From Alphaproteobacteria bacterium (GTDB taxonomy: Bacteria > Pseudomonadota > Alphaproteobacteria > Rhodobacterales > Rhodobacteraceae), in contig JAUIBL010000001.1 in assembly GCA_030428355.1 (NCBI GenBank), positions 62,001-126,000 of the forward strand: a DNA stretch of 64,000 nt. The letters run 5' to 3'. This document shows, in pieces, positions 55,843 to 64,000 of this stretch. The first letter of the stretch is position 1; each line of letters starts with the position of its first letter. Made by a program: the position numbers and the translations under genes. Below the pieces are notes generated by a model. The model saw only the letters and a list, made by a program, of their open reading frames with translations, was not told where the DNA came from and did not search any database.

Positions 55843-57369
55843 ATGCGTCGCCTACAACGCCTTTCATCTTGCTCCGTTCTGGCCCTTTTTCTGGCCAGCC
55901 CACCCGCCCTTGCCGATCTGACCGCGCCTCAGGTCTGGGACGGGATCGAGTCCGCCTTGCAGGGCTTCGGCTATTCCGTCACAGCCACCGAAACGCCCAC
56001 CGGCGACGGGCTTGACGTGACCGATGTCACGATGCGGTTCGACGCCCCCGAAGACAATGCGACCGTCGAAATCAGCATCGAATCCATCGATCTTGTCGAA
56101 AATGGCGATGGGTCCGTGTCGATGACCTTTCCCGCGTCCATGCCCATCACCATCGATGCCGCCCCCGAAGGCGAAGATGCGGTGACGATGGTGCTCGACT
56201 ATGGCAACAGCGGTCTGGAACTGGTGGTGTCCGGCGCACCGGGCAATATGACCTACACCTACAGTGCCGACACATTGTCGGTCGCTCTGGCGGACATGCA
56301 GATCAATGGCGCGCCGGTGTCCCGCGAAGAGGCACGCTTTGACTTTGTGCTCGAGGATGTCGCCGGATCGACCGTCGCCGTCACAACCGCGGGCACCAGC
56401 ATCACCCAGAGTGTGGAAGCGTCCGCAGCCCGCTACGATTTTGCCTTCAACGATCCCGAAAGCGATGATGCCGCGCTGGTGTCGGGGTCGATGGAGGGTT
56501 TGTTCATCATCAGCGCGACTGTCCTGCCCGAAGGCTTCGACGCCAATGATCCGCAATCGCTCGCGGCAGGCGGGTTCTCGGCTGAAGGTTCCATGGGGTA
56601 CACGGGGGGCGAAATGCAGTTCGCCGCGACCGAACCTGCAGGCACCACATCGGGCACCACGCGGAGCGGCTCTGTCCGGCTGGATTTCGCGATGGACGAC
56701 GCCGCCCTGCGCTATGAGGTGAAGGCGACCGATCAGGCAGTCAGCCTGTCCGGGCCGGAAATGCCCCTGCCTGTGGATGTGCGCATGGCCGAAAGCGCCT
56801 TTCGCATCACCGCGCCGATCGCCAAGGCCGAGGAGCCGCAGGATATGGCCTTCGGCCTGACGCTGGGCGGGTTCGAGATGTCGGACCTGCTCTGGAACGT
56901 GTTCGATCCCGGCGCGGCCTTGCCCCGCGATCCCGCCACCATCGCGATGGACCTGAGCGGACAGGTCACACCGTTCTTCAACCTCTTCGATCCGGACCAG
57001 ATGGCCCAGCTTGACGCCACGGGCGGATCACCGGGCGAGCTGAACGCGCTGACCCTGAACAACCTCACGATCGAGGCCGCCGGGGCCAAGCTGGGCGGAT
57101 CCGGGGCTTTCACCTTCGATAATGACGATCTGCAGACTTTCGGCGGTTTCCCGCGCCCGAATGGTGAGATCAACGTCACTCTCGATGGCGCCAACACCCT
57201 GATCGACAAGCTCATTGCGATGGGTCTGCTGACCAGCGAGGATGCAATGGGCGCGCGGATGATGATGAGCATGTTCGCGGTGCCGGGGGATGGGCCGGAC
57301 AGTCTGAAATCCACATTGACGATCAACGACCAGGGGCATGTTCTGGCGAACGGCATGCGGATTCAATAA
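55843..57369 (+). CDS. DUF2125 domain-containing exported protein
   Basis: A 508-residue secreted protein (signal RLQRLSSCSVLALFLASPPA, cleavage around ALADL). The mature part is beta-rich and repeats motifs such as LEDVAGSTVAVTTAGTSI and LRYEVKATDQAVSLSG, matching DUF2125, an alphaproteobacterial family of unknown function that resembles large lipid-handling or barrel-associated proteins. Acidic composition suggests periplasm. AGGAA precedes ATG at 55843; a TTG 21 bases earlier is not used. Confidence 0.8.
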   Translation: MRRLQRLSSCSVLALFLASPPALADLTAPQVWDGIESALQGFGYSVTATETPTGDGLDVTDVTMRFDAPEDNATVEISIESIDLVENGDGSVSMTFPASMPITIDAAPEGEDAVTMVLDYGNSGLELVVSGAPGNMTYTYSADTLSVALADMQINGAPVSREEARFDFVLEDVAGSTVAVTTAGTSITQSVEASAARYDFAFNDPESDDAALVSGSMEGLFIISATVLPEGFDANDPQSLAAGGFSAEGSMGYTGGEMQFAATEPAGTTSGTTRSGSVRLDFAMDDAALRYEVKATDQAVSLSGPEMPLPVDVRMAESAFRITAPIAKAEEPQDMAFGLTLGGFEMSDLLWNVFDPGAALPRDPATIAMDLSGQVTPFFNLFDPDQMAQLDATGGSPGELNALTLNNLTIEAAGAKLGGSGAFTFDNDDLQTFGGFPRPNGEINVTLDGANTLIDKLIAMGLLTSEDAMGARMMMSMFAVPGDGPDSLKSTLTINDQGHVLANGMRIQ

Positions 57370-57431
57370 CACTTGCCAAGGGCCGCGTTTGCATCAACGC
57401 AAACGCGGCGATGCGCCGACGCATCGCCCCC

Positions 57432-58181
57432 CTACCGTCGCAACGCAGGCAAACCCACACCGGTCGACTCGAACCCGCCATCCGCGGCGATCACCTGCCC
57501 GGTGACGTAGGACGCCCTGTCCGAGCACAGGAAGGTGATCACCTCGGCGATCTCCTGCTCCGACCCGTAGCGGTTCAGCGGGATCGCATCGTGATAGGCG
57601 TCGATAATCTCTTGCGTGTGCACCGCCATCGCCAGCTTGGTTCGCACCGGGCCGGGGCAGACGCAGTTGACGCGGATGCCGTATCCGCCCAGTTCCGCCG
57701 CATGCTGCTTGGTCAGATGGATCACGGCAGCCTTCGACGTGACATAGGCCACCCGCAGGGTCGAGGCGCGCAGCCCGCTGATCGACCCGATATTGACGAT
57801 GCTGCCCCGGCTGGCCTTGAGCGCAGGCGTTGCCGCCTGCGTACACAGGAACACCCCGTCTAGATTGGTCGCCATCACCCGCCGCCAGCCCGCGAAATCG
57901 GTCTCTTCCACCGGGCCGAACTCTGCCACACCCGCATTGTTGACCAGCGCATCAACCCGCCCCGCCCAGTCAAGCGTCCGTATGACCATCGCCCCCGCGT
58001 CTTCGGGCTTTGACACATCTAGCGGCAGCAAAAGCGTGTCGGGCACGCCCTCCTGCTTTGCCAGTTCCTCGGCATCGCGGTCCAGAAGCGCCACGCGCCA
58101 GCCCTGTTCAAGAAACAGCCTCGCCGTGGCCAAACCGATGCCGCGCGCGGCCCCGGTCACGATTGCGCAGTTCTGGCCCAT
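57432..58181 (-). CDS. Short-chain dehydrogenase/reductase, NAD(P)-dependent
   Basis: A 249-residue classical SDR: TGAARGIGLATARLFLEQGW, LDVSKPED, NNAGVAEFG, Ser in IVNIGSISG, YVTSKAAVIHLTKQ and CPGPVRTKL. The LDRD after the second strand suggests NAD preference. Substrate unknown; related enzymes reduce or oxidise sugars, hydroxy-acids or acyl intermediates. GGGGAGG precedes the ATG at 58181. It stands alone, next to the UbiH-like gene on the same strand. Confidence 0.9.
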   Translation of the reverse strand: MGQNCAIVTGAARGIGLATARLFLEQGWRVALLDRDAEELAKQEGVPDTLLLPLDVSKPEDAGAMVIRTLDWAGRVDALVNNAGVAEFGPVEETDFAGWRRVMATNLDGVFLCTQAATPALKASRGSIVNIGSISGLRASTLRVAYVTSKAAVIHLTKQHAAELGGYGIRVNCVCPGPVRTKLAMAVHTQEIIDAYHDAIPLNRYGSEQEIAEVITFLCSDRASYVTGQVIAADGGFESTGVGLPALRR

Positions 58182-58248
58182 GTCGTCCTCCCCGTTTGCG
58201 CAACCTCTGGCATGGGGAGGCGACGCTGTCATGCAGGAAGAGGCCGGA

Positions 58249-59466
58249 TCAGCCCGCCATCAGATCGGGCAGGTCGCCGTTCAACCCGGCGGCTTCGCGG
58301 ATGAAGGTGCGCCGTGCGCCGGGGATCGCGTTGATCGCCGCCATGCCCAGATCGCGCCCGGCCCGCAGGATTGGATTGTCGTTCGAGAACAACCGGTTGA
58401 ACACATCCGTCGCGGTCAGCAACGTCGCCGTATCGAATCGCCGCCACTGTTCATAGCGGTCCAGAACGAAGGGGCTGGCAAAATCCTCGCCGCGCCGGAC
58501 CGCGTGGCCGATGACATGCGCCAAGGCCGCCACATCGCGCAGCCCCGCGTTCAGCCCTTGGCCCGCAATCGGGTGCATCCCATGCGCGGCATCGCCCACC
58601 AGCGCCAGACGATCCCCGATAAACCGGTTGGCCATAGTCAGACCCAGCGGATAGGTGAACCGCTCTCCAGCAAGGGAAATCTCGCCCAGAAAATCGCCGA
58701 AGCGCGGGCGCAGCACCGTCAGATAGTCCTCTTCCGGCAGCGCGTTGATCTCTTCCGCCAGCCCGCGCTTTTCGCTCCAGACAATCGACGACCGGTTGCC
58801 CGTCAGTGGCAGGATCGCCAGCGGCCCAGCGGGCATGAATAGCTGATGCGCCACGCCGCCATGGGGCTTTTCATGCGCAATCGCACAGACCAGTGCGGTC
58901 TGGTTATAGTCCCACGCGGTGCGCCGGATGCCTGCGCGCTGCCCGGTGCCGGTTTGACGTCCATCCGCACCGACGATCATCTGGCCGGTCAGCATGGTGC
59001 CCGACGCAAGGGTGACATTGGCTCCGGTCGCTGTCACGTTCTGATCCACAACGGTCTCGCCCGCCAGATGGGTGACCAACGGCTCGGCCGCCATCGCCTC
59101 AAGCAACGCGCGTCGCAGATACCGGTCCTCAATCATGTGGCCCATCGGGCCTTCCTCGATCTCCGCGCTGTTGAAATGCAGGCCCAGAAACACTTCGGCA
59201 TCGCCCGCGCGCCCATCGCTGACCTTGATCTCGGTCATAGGTTGCGCATTCGCCTTCAACCCGTCCCACAGGCCCAAAGCATTCAACATCCGCACCGACG
59301 CCAAAGCCAGAGCATAGGACCGCCCGTCGAAATTGTCGCTGCGCCGCGTGCCTTCAGGGCGCGCGTCGATGACGGTGCTGGACAGGCCCGCCTTGGCAGC
59401 GGCAAGAGCCAGCGTCGGACCGTTCAGCCCGCCGCCGACGATCAGAATATCGGAGGTATTGGTCAT
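58249..59466 (-). CDS. UbiH/UbiF/VisC-family FAD-dependent hydroxylase
   Basis: A 405-residue flavoprotein monooxygenase. FAD loop ILIVGGGLNGPTLALAAAKA; second motif GADGRQTGTGQRAG; third motif GDRLALVGDAAHGMHPIAGQ followed by GLNAGLRDVAALA. These hydroxylate the ubiquinone ring at C5, C6 or C1; the exact position cannot be set from sequence. The start MTNTSDILIV removes 12 residues of the longest frame. It is divergent from the amidase gene. Confidence 0.92.
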   Translation of the reverse strand: MTNTSDILIVGGGLNGPTLALAAAKAGLSSTVIDARPEGTRRSDNFDGRSYALALASVRMLNALGLWDGLKANAQPMTEIKVSDGRAGDAEVFLGLHFNSAEIEEGPMGHMIEDRYLRRALLEAMAAEPLVTHLAGETVVDQNVTATGANVTLASGTMLTGQMIVGADGRQTGTGQRAGIRRTAWDYNQTALVCAIAHEKPHGGVAHQLFMPAGPLAILPLTGNRSSIVWSEKRGLAEEINALPEEDYLTVLRPRFGDFLGEISLAGERFTYPLGLTMANRFIGDRLALVGDAAHGMHPIAGQGLNAGLRDVAALAHVIGHAVRRGEDFASPFVLDRYEQWRRFDTATLLTATDVFNRLFSNDNPILRAGRDLGMAAINAIPGARRTFIREAAGLNGDLPDLMAG

Positions 59467-59554
59467 AGGCCGAAATATGGAAGCGCTGCCGGGATTGTCC
59501 ATGCGCTTCTCTGCCGCTACCGTCGCGCGAAACCACAGGTCAGGGAATGATCAC

Positions 59555-60883
59555 ATGAGCGAATGGCAGGCCATGACCGCCGCCGAATTGGGGCGCGGCA
59601 TCGACAAGGGCGAGATTGATCCGGTCGACCTGACCCGGTTCTTTCTGGATGCCATCGACACGCATGAACACCGTGACCGTATCTATGCCCGCCTGACCCC
59701 GGATCGCGCCATGGCCGAAGCCACCGCCGCGCAGGAACGCGCCCGGCTCAAACTGCGTCGGTCTCCGCTTGATGGTGTGCCGATCAGTTGGAAGGACCTC
59801 TTCGACACCGCTGGCGTGGCAACCGAATCTGGCTCGCAGCTTCTCAAGGGCCGCACGCCCGATGCGGATGCAGAGGTCCTGCAGGCGGCCACCCATCAGG
59901 GTCTGGTCTGCCTTGGCAAGACGCATCTCAGCGAACTGGCCTTTTCCGGGCTTGGCTTGAACCCCAAGACCGCGACGTCGCCCAATATCCACAATCCCGA
60001 CAATGCACCCGGCGGATCGTCGTCCGGGGCCGCCGCCTCGGTCGCGTTTGGCCTTGCCCCTGCGGGCATCGGTTCTGACACCGGTGGCTCCGTCCGTGTG
60101 CCGTCGGCCTGGAATGATCTGGTCGGCCTCAAGACCACCTCGGGCGTACTGAGCCTCAAGGGCACGGTGCCGCTCGCCGCCAAATTCGACACGGTTGGCC
60201 CACTTTGCAAATCGGTCGAAGATGCAGCACTGCTTTTCGCCGTGATGAAGGGCGACGCCCCCATCGACATGACGCCGACCGCGCTCAAGGGCAAACGGCT
60301 GGCCATTCTGACCACAACCGCGCTGGACGATCTGCGCGACGACCCGCGCAAAGGGTTTGACCACGCCGTGCACCGCTTCCGCGAGGCCGGGGCCGAGATC
60401 ATCCAGGTTGCGGTGCCCGAAGTCGATACGGCGATGGCGCTGGCACCGATCCTCTTCGGCTGCGAGGCGTATGGCACCTGGAAAGACGTGATCGAGGCGA
60501 ACCCCGACCTGATGTTCGCGGAAATCCTCGCCCGGTTCCGGGGCGGCAAGGATTTCACCGGGGCCGATTACGTCGCGGCCTGGCACACGCTCGAGCGGTG
60601 CCGCGACACCTATCTTGCGGCCACCGCCGGGTTCGACGCAGTGCTCTGTCCGACCAGCCCGATCACCCCGCCGAACGTCGCGCGTCTGCTCAGCGACAGT
60701 GACTATTATGTCACGGAAAACCTGATGACTCTGCGCAATACACGGATCGGAAACCTCATGGGACTGTGTGCCTTGACGCTGCCGACCGGCATCCCGGCCT
60801 GTGGCGTGACGCTCATGGCAGCACCCCGCGATGAACGGCGGCTTTTGCGGCTGGGTTTGGCGGCCGAGGCGGCGCTGGCCTGA
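59555..60883 (+). CDS. Amidase signature family protein
   Basis: A 442-residue Ser-cisSer-Lys hydrolase: catalytic Lys in GVPISWKDLFDTAGV, GGSSSGAAASVAFGLAP, and nucleophile region GSDTGGSVRVPSAWNDLVGLKT. It lacks partners of the GatCAB transamidase, so it is likely a metabolic amidase; the substrate (amide, urea derivative or peptide) is unknown. ATG at 59555 fits family length; the longer frame starts 74 codons earlier. Confidence 0.9.
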   Translation: MSEWQAMTAAELGRGIDKGEIDPVDLTRFFLDAIDTHEHRDRIYARLTPDRAMAEATAAQERARLKLRRSPLDGVPISWKDLFDTAGVATESGSQLLKGRTPDADAEVLQAATHQGLVCLGKTHLSELAFSGLGLNPKTATSPNIHNPDNAPGGSSSGAAASVAFGLAPAGIGSDTGGSVRVPSAWNDLVGLKTTSGVLSLKGTVPLAAKFDTVGPLCKSVEDAALLFAVMKGDAPIDMTPTALKGKRLAILTTTALDDLRDDPRKGFDHAVHRFREAGAEIIQVAVPEVDTAMALAPILFGCEAYGTWKDVIEANPDLMFAEILARFRGGKDFTGADYVAAWHTLERCRDTYLAATAGFDAVLCPTSPITPPNVARLLSDSDYYVTENLMTLRNTRIGNLMGLCALTLPTGIPACGVTLMAAPRDERRLLRLGLAAEAALA

Positions 60884-61005
60884 ACCTTGGCCGGAAAGCC
60901 ACAACCGACTGATCCCTGCGCTCTTTTTCTGGACGCACCCGCCCTTGCTATGTAATTTGGCTGCAAAGAGGGCGTGAACGACCCTCAATCTGAGGCAGTA
61001 TTGGC

Positions 61006-62196
61006 ATGTTTCCCGAGCGGTTCTCGAACCTTCCGGCTTATGCGTTTCCGCGTCTGCGCGCCCTGTTGGACGTGCACGAACCCGGTGGGCCGGTCGTGCA
61101 CATGACAATCGGAGAGCCGAAACACGCATTTCCCGCATGGATTTCCGACATTCTTGCCCAGAACATCGCCGGTTTTAACAAATACCCGCCGAACGAAGGT
61201 ACCCCCGAACTGCGTGCCGCGATCAGCGACTGGGTGCAGCGCCGCTACGGTGTTGCCCTTGATGCCGATACGCAGATCATGGCGCTCAACGGTACACGCG
61301 AGGGGCTGTACAATGTCGGGATGGCGTTGTGTCCCGAGACCAAGAACGGCGCGAAACCGGCTGTTCTGATGCCGAACCCGTTTTATCAGGTCTACCTGAT
61401 TTCTGCGATTTCCGTGGCCGCCGATCCGGTCTTCGTGAACGCCACCGACGCAACCGGCCATCTGCCCGACTTCGAAAGCCTGCCCGAAGACGTGCTGAAC
61501 CGCACGGCGCTGGCCTATATCTGTTCCCCGGCCAACCCGCAGGGCACCGTGGCCGATCACGATTACTGGGAACGGTTGATCACGCTAGCTGAAAAGCACG
61601 ATTTCCAGATCCTCGCCGATGAATGTTACTCCGAGATCTACCGCGACACGCCCCCTGTGGGCGCGCTTCAGGTCGCGCAGGAGATGGGGGCCAACCCCGA
61701 ACGCGTCGTGATCTTCCACTCGCTCTCCAAACGCTCCAACCTGCCGGGTCTGCGGTCGGGCTTTGTCGCTGGTGGGCCTGAATCGATCAAACGCATCCAG
61801 CAATTGCGCAACTATTCCGGCGCGCCGCTTCCCCTGCCGCTGCAGGCGGTGGCCCAAGCGGTCTGGAATGACGAGGCGCATGTCGAGGAAAACCGGGCGC
61901 TCTACGCCGAAAAGTACGATCTGGCCGACCGTATTTTCGGCAATGTGCCGGGCTACAGGTCCCCACAGGCGGGGTTCTTCCTGTGGCTGCCGGTCGAGGA
62001 TGGCGAAACCGCAGCGCTCAAGCTCTGGAAAGACACTGGCGTCCGCGTGCTGCCGGGGGCTTACCTGTCGCAGGACACAGAGGCCGGGAATCCCGGCAAA
62101 GGCTATATCCGGGTCGCCATGGTGGCCCCAAAAGAAGAAACCGAACGCGGCCTGACGCAGATCAGGGACTGCCTTTACGGCGGTGAAGACCAATAA
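61006..62196 (+). CDS. PLP-dependent aminotransferase, DapC-like
   Basis: A 396-residue class I aminotransferase: MTIGEPKHAFP, FNKYPPNEGTPELRAAI, SPANPQGTVAD, ADECYSEIYRDTPP, PLP-Lys in FHSLSKRSNLPGLRSGFVAG and the C-terminal YIRVAMVA. Closest by feel to succinyldiaminopimelate transaminase of the lysine/peptidoglycan pathway, but alanine or other transaminases are close relatives. It precedes ftsK by 11 bases, so the two may be cotranscribed. Confidence 0.85.
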   Translation: MFPERFSNLPAYAFPRLRALLDVHEPGGPVVHMTIGEPKHAFPAWISDILAQNIAGFNKYPPNEGTPELRAAISDWVQRRYGVALDADTQIMALNGTREGLYNVGMALCPETKNGAKPAVLMPNPFYQVYLISAISVAADPVFVNATDATGHLPDFESLPEDVLNRTALAYICSPANPQGTVADHDYWERLITLAEKHDFQILADECYSEIYRDTPPVGALQVAQEMGANPERVVIFHSLSKRSNLPGLRSGFVAGGPESIKRIQQLRNYSGAPLPLPLQAVAQAVWNDEAHVEENRALYAEKYDLADRIFGNVPGYRSPQAGFFLWLPVEDGETAALKLWKDTGVRVLPGAYLSQDTEAGNPGKGYIRVAMVAPKEETERGLTQIRDCLYGGEDQ

Positions 62197-62207
62197 AGAG
62201 GCGAACG

Positions 62208-64000
62208 ATGGCATATCAGGCGCGGGGGCGGGACCCCCTCTTTGACAGCAACATGCAGGCTGCGCTGGAGAAGCGCGGCAAGGAACTGGGTGGCTTCGTC
62301 CTGATGGCGCTGGGGGCGATGGCCGCCGCGATGATCTATTCGTATTCGCCGCAAGATCCAAGCTGGCTGTCCGCCACCGATGCGCCCGTGCAGAACTGGC
62401 TTGGCCGGGCAGGGGCCTCGGTCGCAGCGCCCTTGTTCATGATCGTCGGCTGGGCAAGCTGGGGTCTCGCGCTGGTCCTGCTGGTCTGGGGCGCGCGCTT
62501 TGCCCTGCACCGGGGCGAGGAACGCGCGCTGTCCTGCCTTATCTTCGCGCCGATCTGGGTGGCCTTGGCCGCCGTCTATGCCGCTGGCGTGCCGGAAAAC
62601 AGCACATGGACCCACAGCTTTGGCTTGGGTGGTCTGTTCGGCGACATGATGATGGGTTCGATCCTGACGGTCCTGCCTTTGGGCACCACATTCGCGCTCA
62701 AGCTCATGATGCTCCTGCTGGGCGGTGTCGTTCTTGTGATGGGCGCTTTTGTTCTGGGCTTCACCCGCCTGGAACTGTCCCGCCTTGCCCGGTTCCTGCT
62801 GGTTGGTGTGATCATGGTCTATGCGACGATGCTCAACCTTCTGGGCAAAGGCGCGTCCGGTGCGCTGGTCGCCGCCCGCCATATGCAGGCGAAGAACGCT
62901 GAACGCCGCGCGATCCGCGCTCAGGAAGAGGCTGAAGCCGCCGAATGGGCCGCCGCACAAGAGGCCGTGCGGGCCGAACCGCGTGTCACCCGTATCGCGG
63001 CCAAGGCAGCGCCCGCAACCTATCCCGAAGACGACCTGATCGACGATCCCTATCCGGCACCCGCACCGCAGAAGACCGGCTTCCTCTCCAAGATGCCGTC
63101 GCTGATCCGCCGCGCCGATCCCGAGCCGGAACTCGTCGAAACATGGCCCACCGGAGACCTGCCCGAGACGCTGCCGGGCGACGACCGTGTCCGCGCCAAG
63201 ATCGCCGACGCCATCAAATCGCGCGTGCGCCAGAATCCGGCGGTGACCTCGGCCAAGGCCGCGCCCCTGACCAAGGGACGGGGCCGTGGCCCCGATCCGC
63301 TGATTTTCAAACCCTCCGTCACCCTGCCGCCGGAACCCCCTGTCACCGCCCGCGCACCCGCGCCATTGCGGGCCGAACCCCCTGTGACCGCGCCGAAACC
63401 GGCCGCCTATCAGCCGCAGCCGCAAGCGCCGCTCTATGACGACGAGCCGGAAAACATCTTCGACGACATGACTGACTGGGACGATTACGGCGATGACACG
63501 CAGGCTTACGCGCCGGTGCCGCCCGCTCCGCCCGTGGTCCCGCAGCCCGAGGCGCGCAAGGTCGTCCAGCAACCTCAGCGCAGACCGCTCCAGCCGTCCA
63601 AGCGGGCGCAGCAGGAAGCGCAGCCGCAACTTCAATTCGAGGACAAGCAGGTCGATTACGACCTGCCGCCGCTGGGCCTTCTCATGGACCCGGCCAATAT
63701 CGAACGCCACCATCTGAGCGACGAAGCGCTTGAGGAAAACGCCCGCATGCTCGAGGCGGTGCTCGATGATTACGGCGTGAAGGGCGAGATCGTCAGCGTC
63801 CGCCCCGGCCCCGTGGTGACGATGTACGAACTGGAACCCGCACCGGGCCTCAAGGCGTCCCGCGTCATCGGTCTGGCAGATGACATCGCGCGCTCCATGT
63901 CCGCACTCTCCGCCCGTGTCTCCACCGTGCCGGGCCGCAGCGTGATCGGCATCGAACTGCCGAACGAAAAGCGCGAGATGGTCAGCTTCCGCGAAATCCT
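62208..64000 (+). CDS. ftsK: DNA translocase FtsK, 5' part (cut by right edge)
   Basis: The first 597 residues of FtsK. Four transmembrane helices occupy about residues 25-200 (for example GASVAAPLFMIVGWASWGLA and LMMLLLGGVVLVMGAFVLGF), then a Pro/Ala/Glu-rich linker to about residue 480, then the start of the FtsK alpha domain (DYDLPPLGLLMDP, VTMYELEPAPGLKASRVIGL). FtsK coordinates chromosome dimer resolution with septation. The ATPase motor and gamma domain lie beyond the window. The start follows the aminotransferase stop by 11 bases. Confidence 0.95.
   Translation, partial: MAYQARGRDPLFDSNMQAALEKRGKELGGFVLMALGAMAAAMIYSYSPQDPSWLSATDAPVQNWLGRAGASVAAPLFMIVGWASWGLALVLLVWGARFALHRGEERALSCLIFAPIWVALAAVYAAGVPENSTWTHSFGLGGLFGDMMMGSILTVLPLGTTFALKLMMLLLGGVVLVMGAFVLGFTRLELSRLARFLLVGVIMVYATMLNLLGKGASGALVAARHMQAKNAERRAIRAQEEAEAAEWAAAQEAVRAEPRVTRIAAKAAPATYPEDDLIDDPYPAPAPQKTGFLSKMPSLIRRADPEPELVETWPTGDLPETLPGDDRVRAKIADAIKSRVRQNPAVTSAKAAPLTKGRGRGPDPLIFKPSVTLPPEPPVTARAPAPLRAEPPVTAPKPAAYQPQPQAPLYDDEPENIFDDMTDWDDYGDDTQAYAPVPPAPPVVPQPEARKVVQQPQRRPLQPSKRAQQEAQPQLQFEDKQVDYDLPPLGLLMDPANIERHHLSDEALEENARMLEAVLDDYGVKGEIVSVRPGPVVTMYELEPAPGLKASRVIGLADDIARSMSALSARVSTVPGRSVIGIELPNEKREMVSFREI

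Noticed and set aside
59540-61138. Long minus-strand frame opposite the amidase
   Set aside because: Shadow of the amidase, whose catalytic motifs are on the plus strand; same reasoning applies to long frames at 26191-27786, 31115-32551, 39042-40439, 42959-44299, 44236-45609 and 62175-63713.

Overview
The window is a gene-dense stretch (by eye a little over 60% G+C) of an alphaproteobacterial chromosome, most like the Roseobacter group of the Rhodobacteraceae. Pointers are the F0 ATP synthase operon atpI-atpB-atpE-b'-b standing apart from F1, an RpoHII-type heat-shock sigma factor with an RpoE/ChrR-like promoter, DUF3576, DUF4170 and DUF2125 proteins, a Rhodobacter-type porin, an lpxK-waaA-DUF4170 block and a 41-residue L36 protein. 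No insertion sequence, prophage, CRISPR array or integration boundary was seen; almost everything is vertically inherited core or common accessory content.

Layout. 1-5.8 kb: glnD (cut by the left edge) behind an LpoA-like lipoprotein, divergent from rsmI-yraN-gshB. 5.9-8.2 kb: comM-type ATPase and a glutathione transferase on the minus strand. 8.4-15 kb: rpoHII-chaN-coaBC-dut-membrane-anchored MoeB/ThiF protein, then an M3 oligopeptidase, ending in an array of covarying hairpins. 15.1-16.5 kb: an orphan secreted protein and an ArsR regulator. 16.7-19.3 kb: the F0 operon with a clear promoter and terminator. 19.4-25 kb: small coiled-coil protein, YggS, TPR-sulfotransferase, porin, DUF3576 lipoprotein, GT4 glycosyltransferase. 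25.1-29.9 kb: leuS-lptE-holA and a GST. 30-34.1 kb: a stand-alone formate dehydrogenase alpha chain and an M20 amidohydrolase. 34.1-38.6 kb: PAS protein, GNAT enzyme, OmpR-type regulator and hybrid PAS kinase, all minus. 38.8-47.7 kb: acyl-CoA ligase, a complete Liv-type ABC importer including a small membrane protein, and a PaaK-like protein. 47.8-51.8 kb: degenerate caspase-like peptidoglycan-binding protein, DUF4389, GFA protein, L36, tRNA-Val, N-formylglutamate hydrolase. 51.8-57.4 kb: lpxK, waaA-like, DUF4170, crotonase-like, SDR, DUF2125. 57.4-64 kb: SDR, UbiH-like hydroxylase, amidase, DapC-like aminotransferase and ftsK (cut by the right edge).

The most system-like region is 36.0-47.7 kb: a hybrid histidine kinase and response regulator divergent from an importer operon framed by two adenylate-forming enzymes, one with an intact ATP P-loop and one in which that loop is rewritten. 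The likely logic is sense, import and CoA-activate a carboxylic acid, but the substrate cannot be read from the sequence. Three further proteins look like members of enzyme families that have lost catalytic residues: the WaaA-like protein at 52.8 kb, the crotonase-like protein at 54.3 kb and the caspase-like protein at 47.8 kb. Short DNA signals of interest are the TTTGAA-centred hairpin array at 15.0 kb, a 26-bp perfect palindrome at 40.84 kb and a 21-nt leader repeated in front of dut and the M20 hydrolase.
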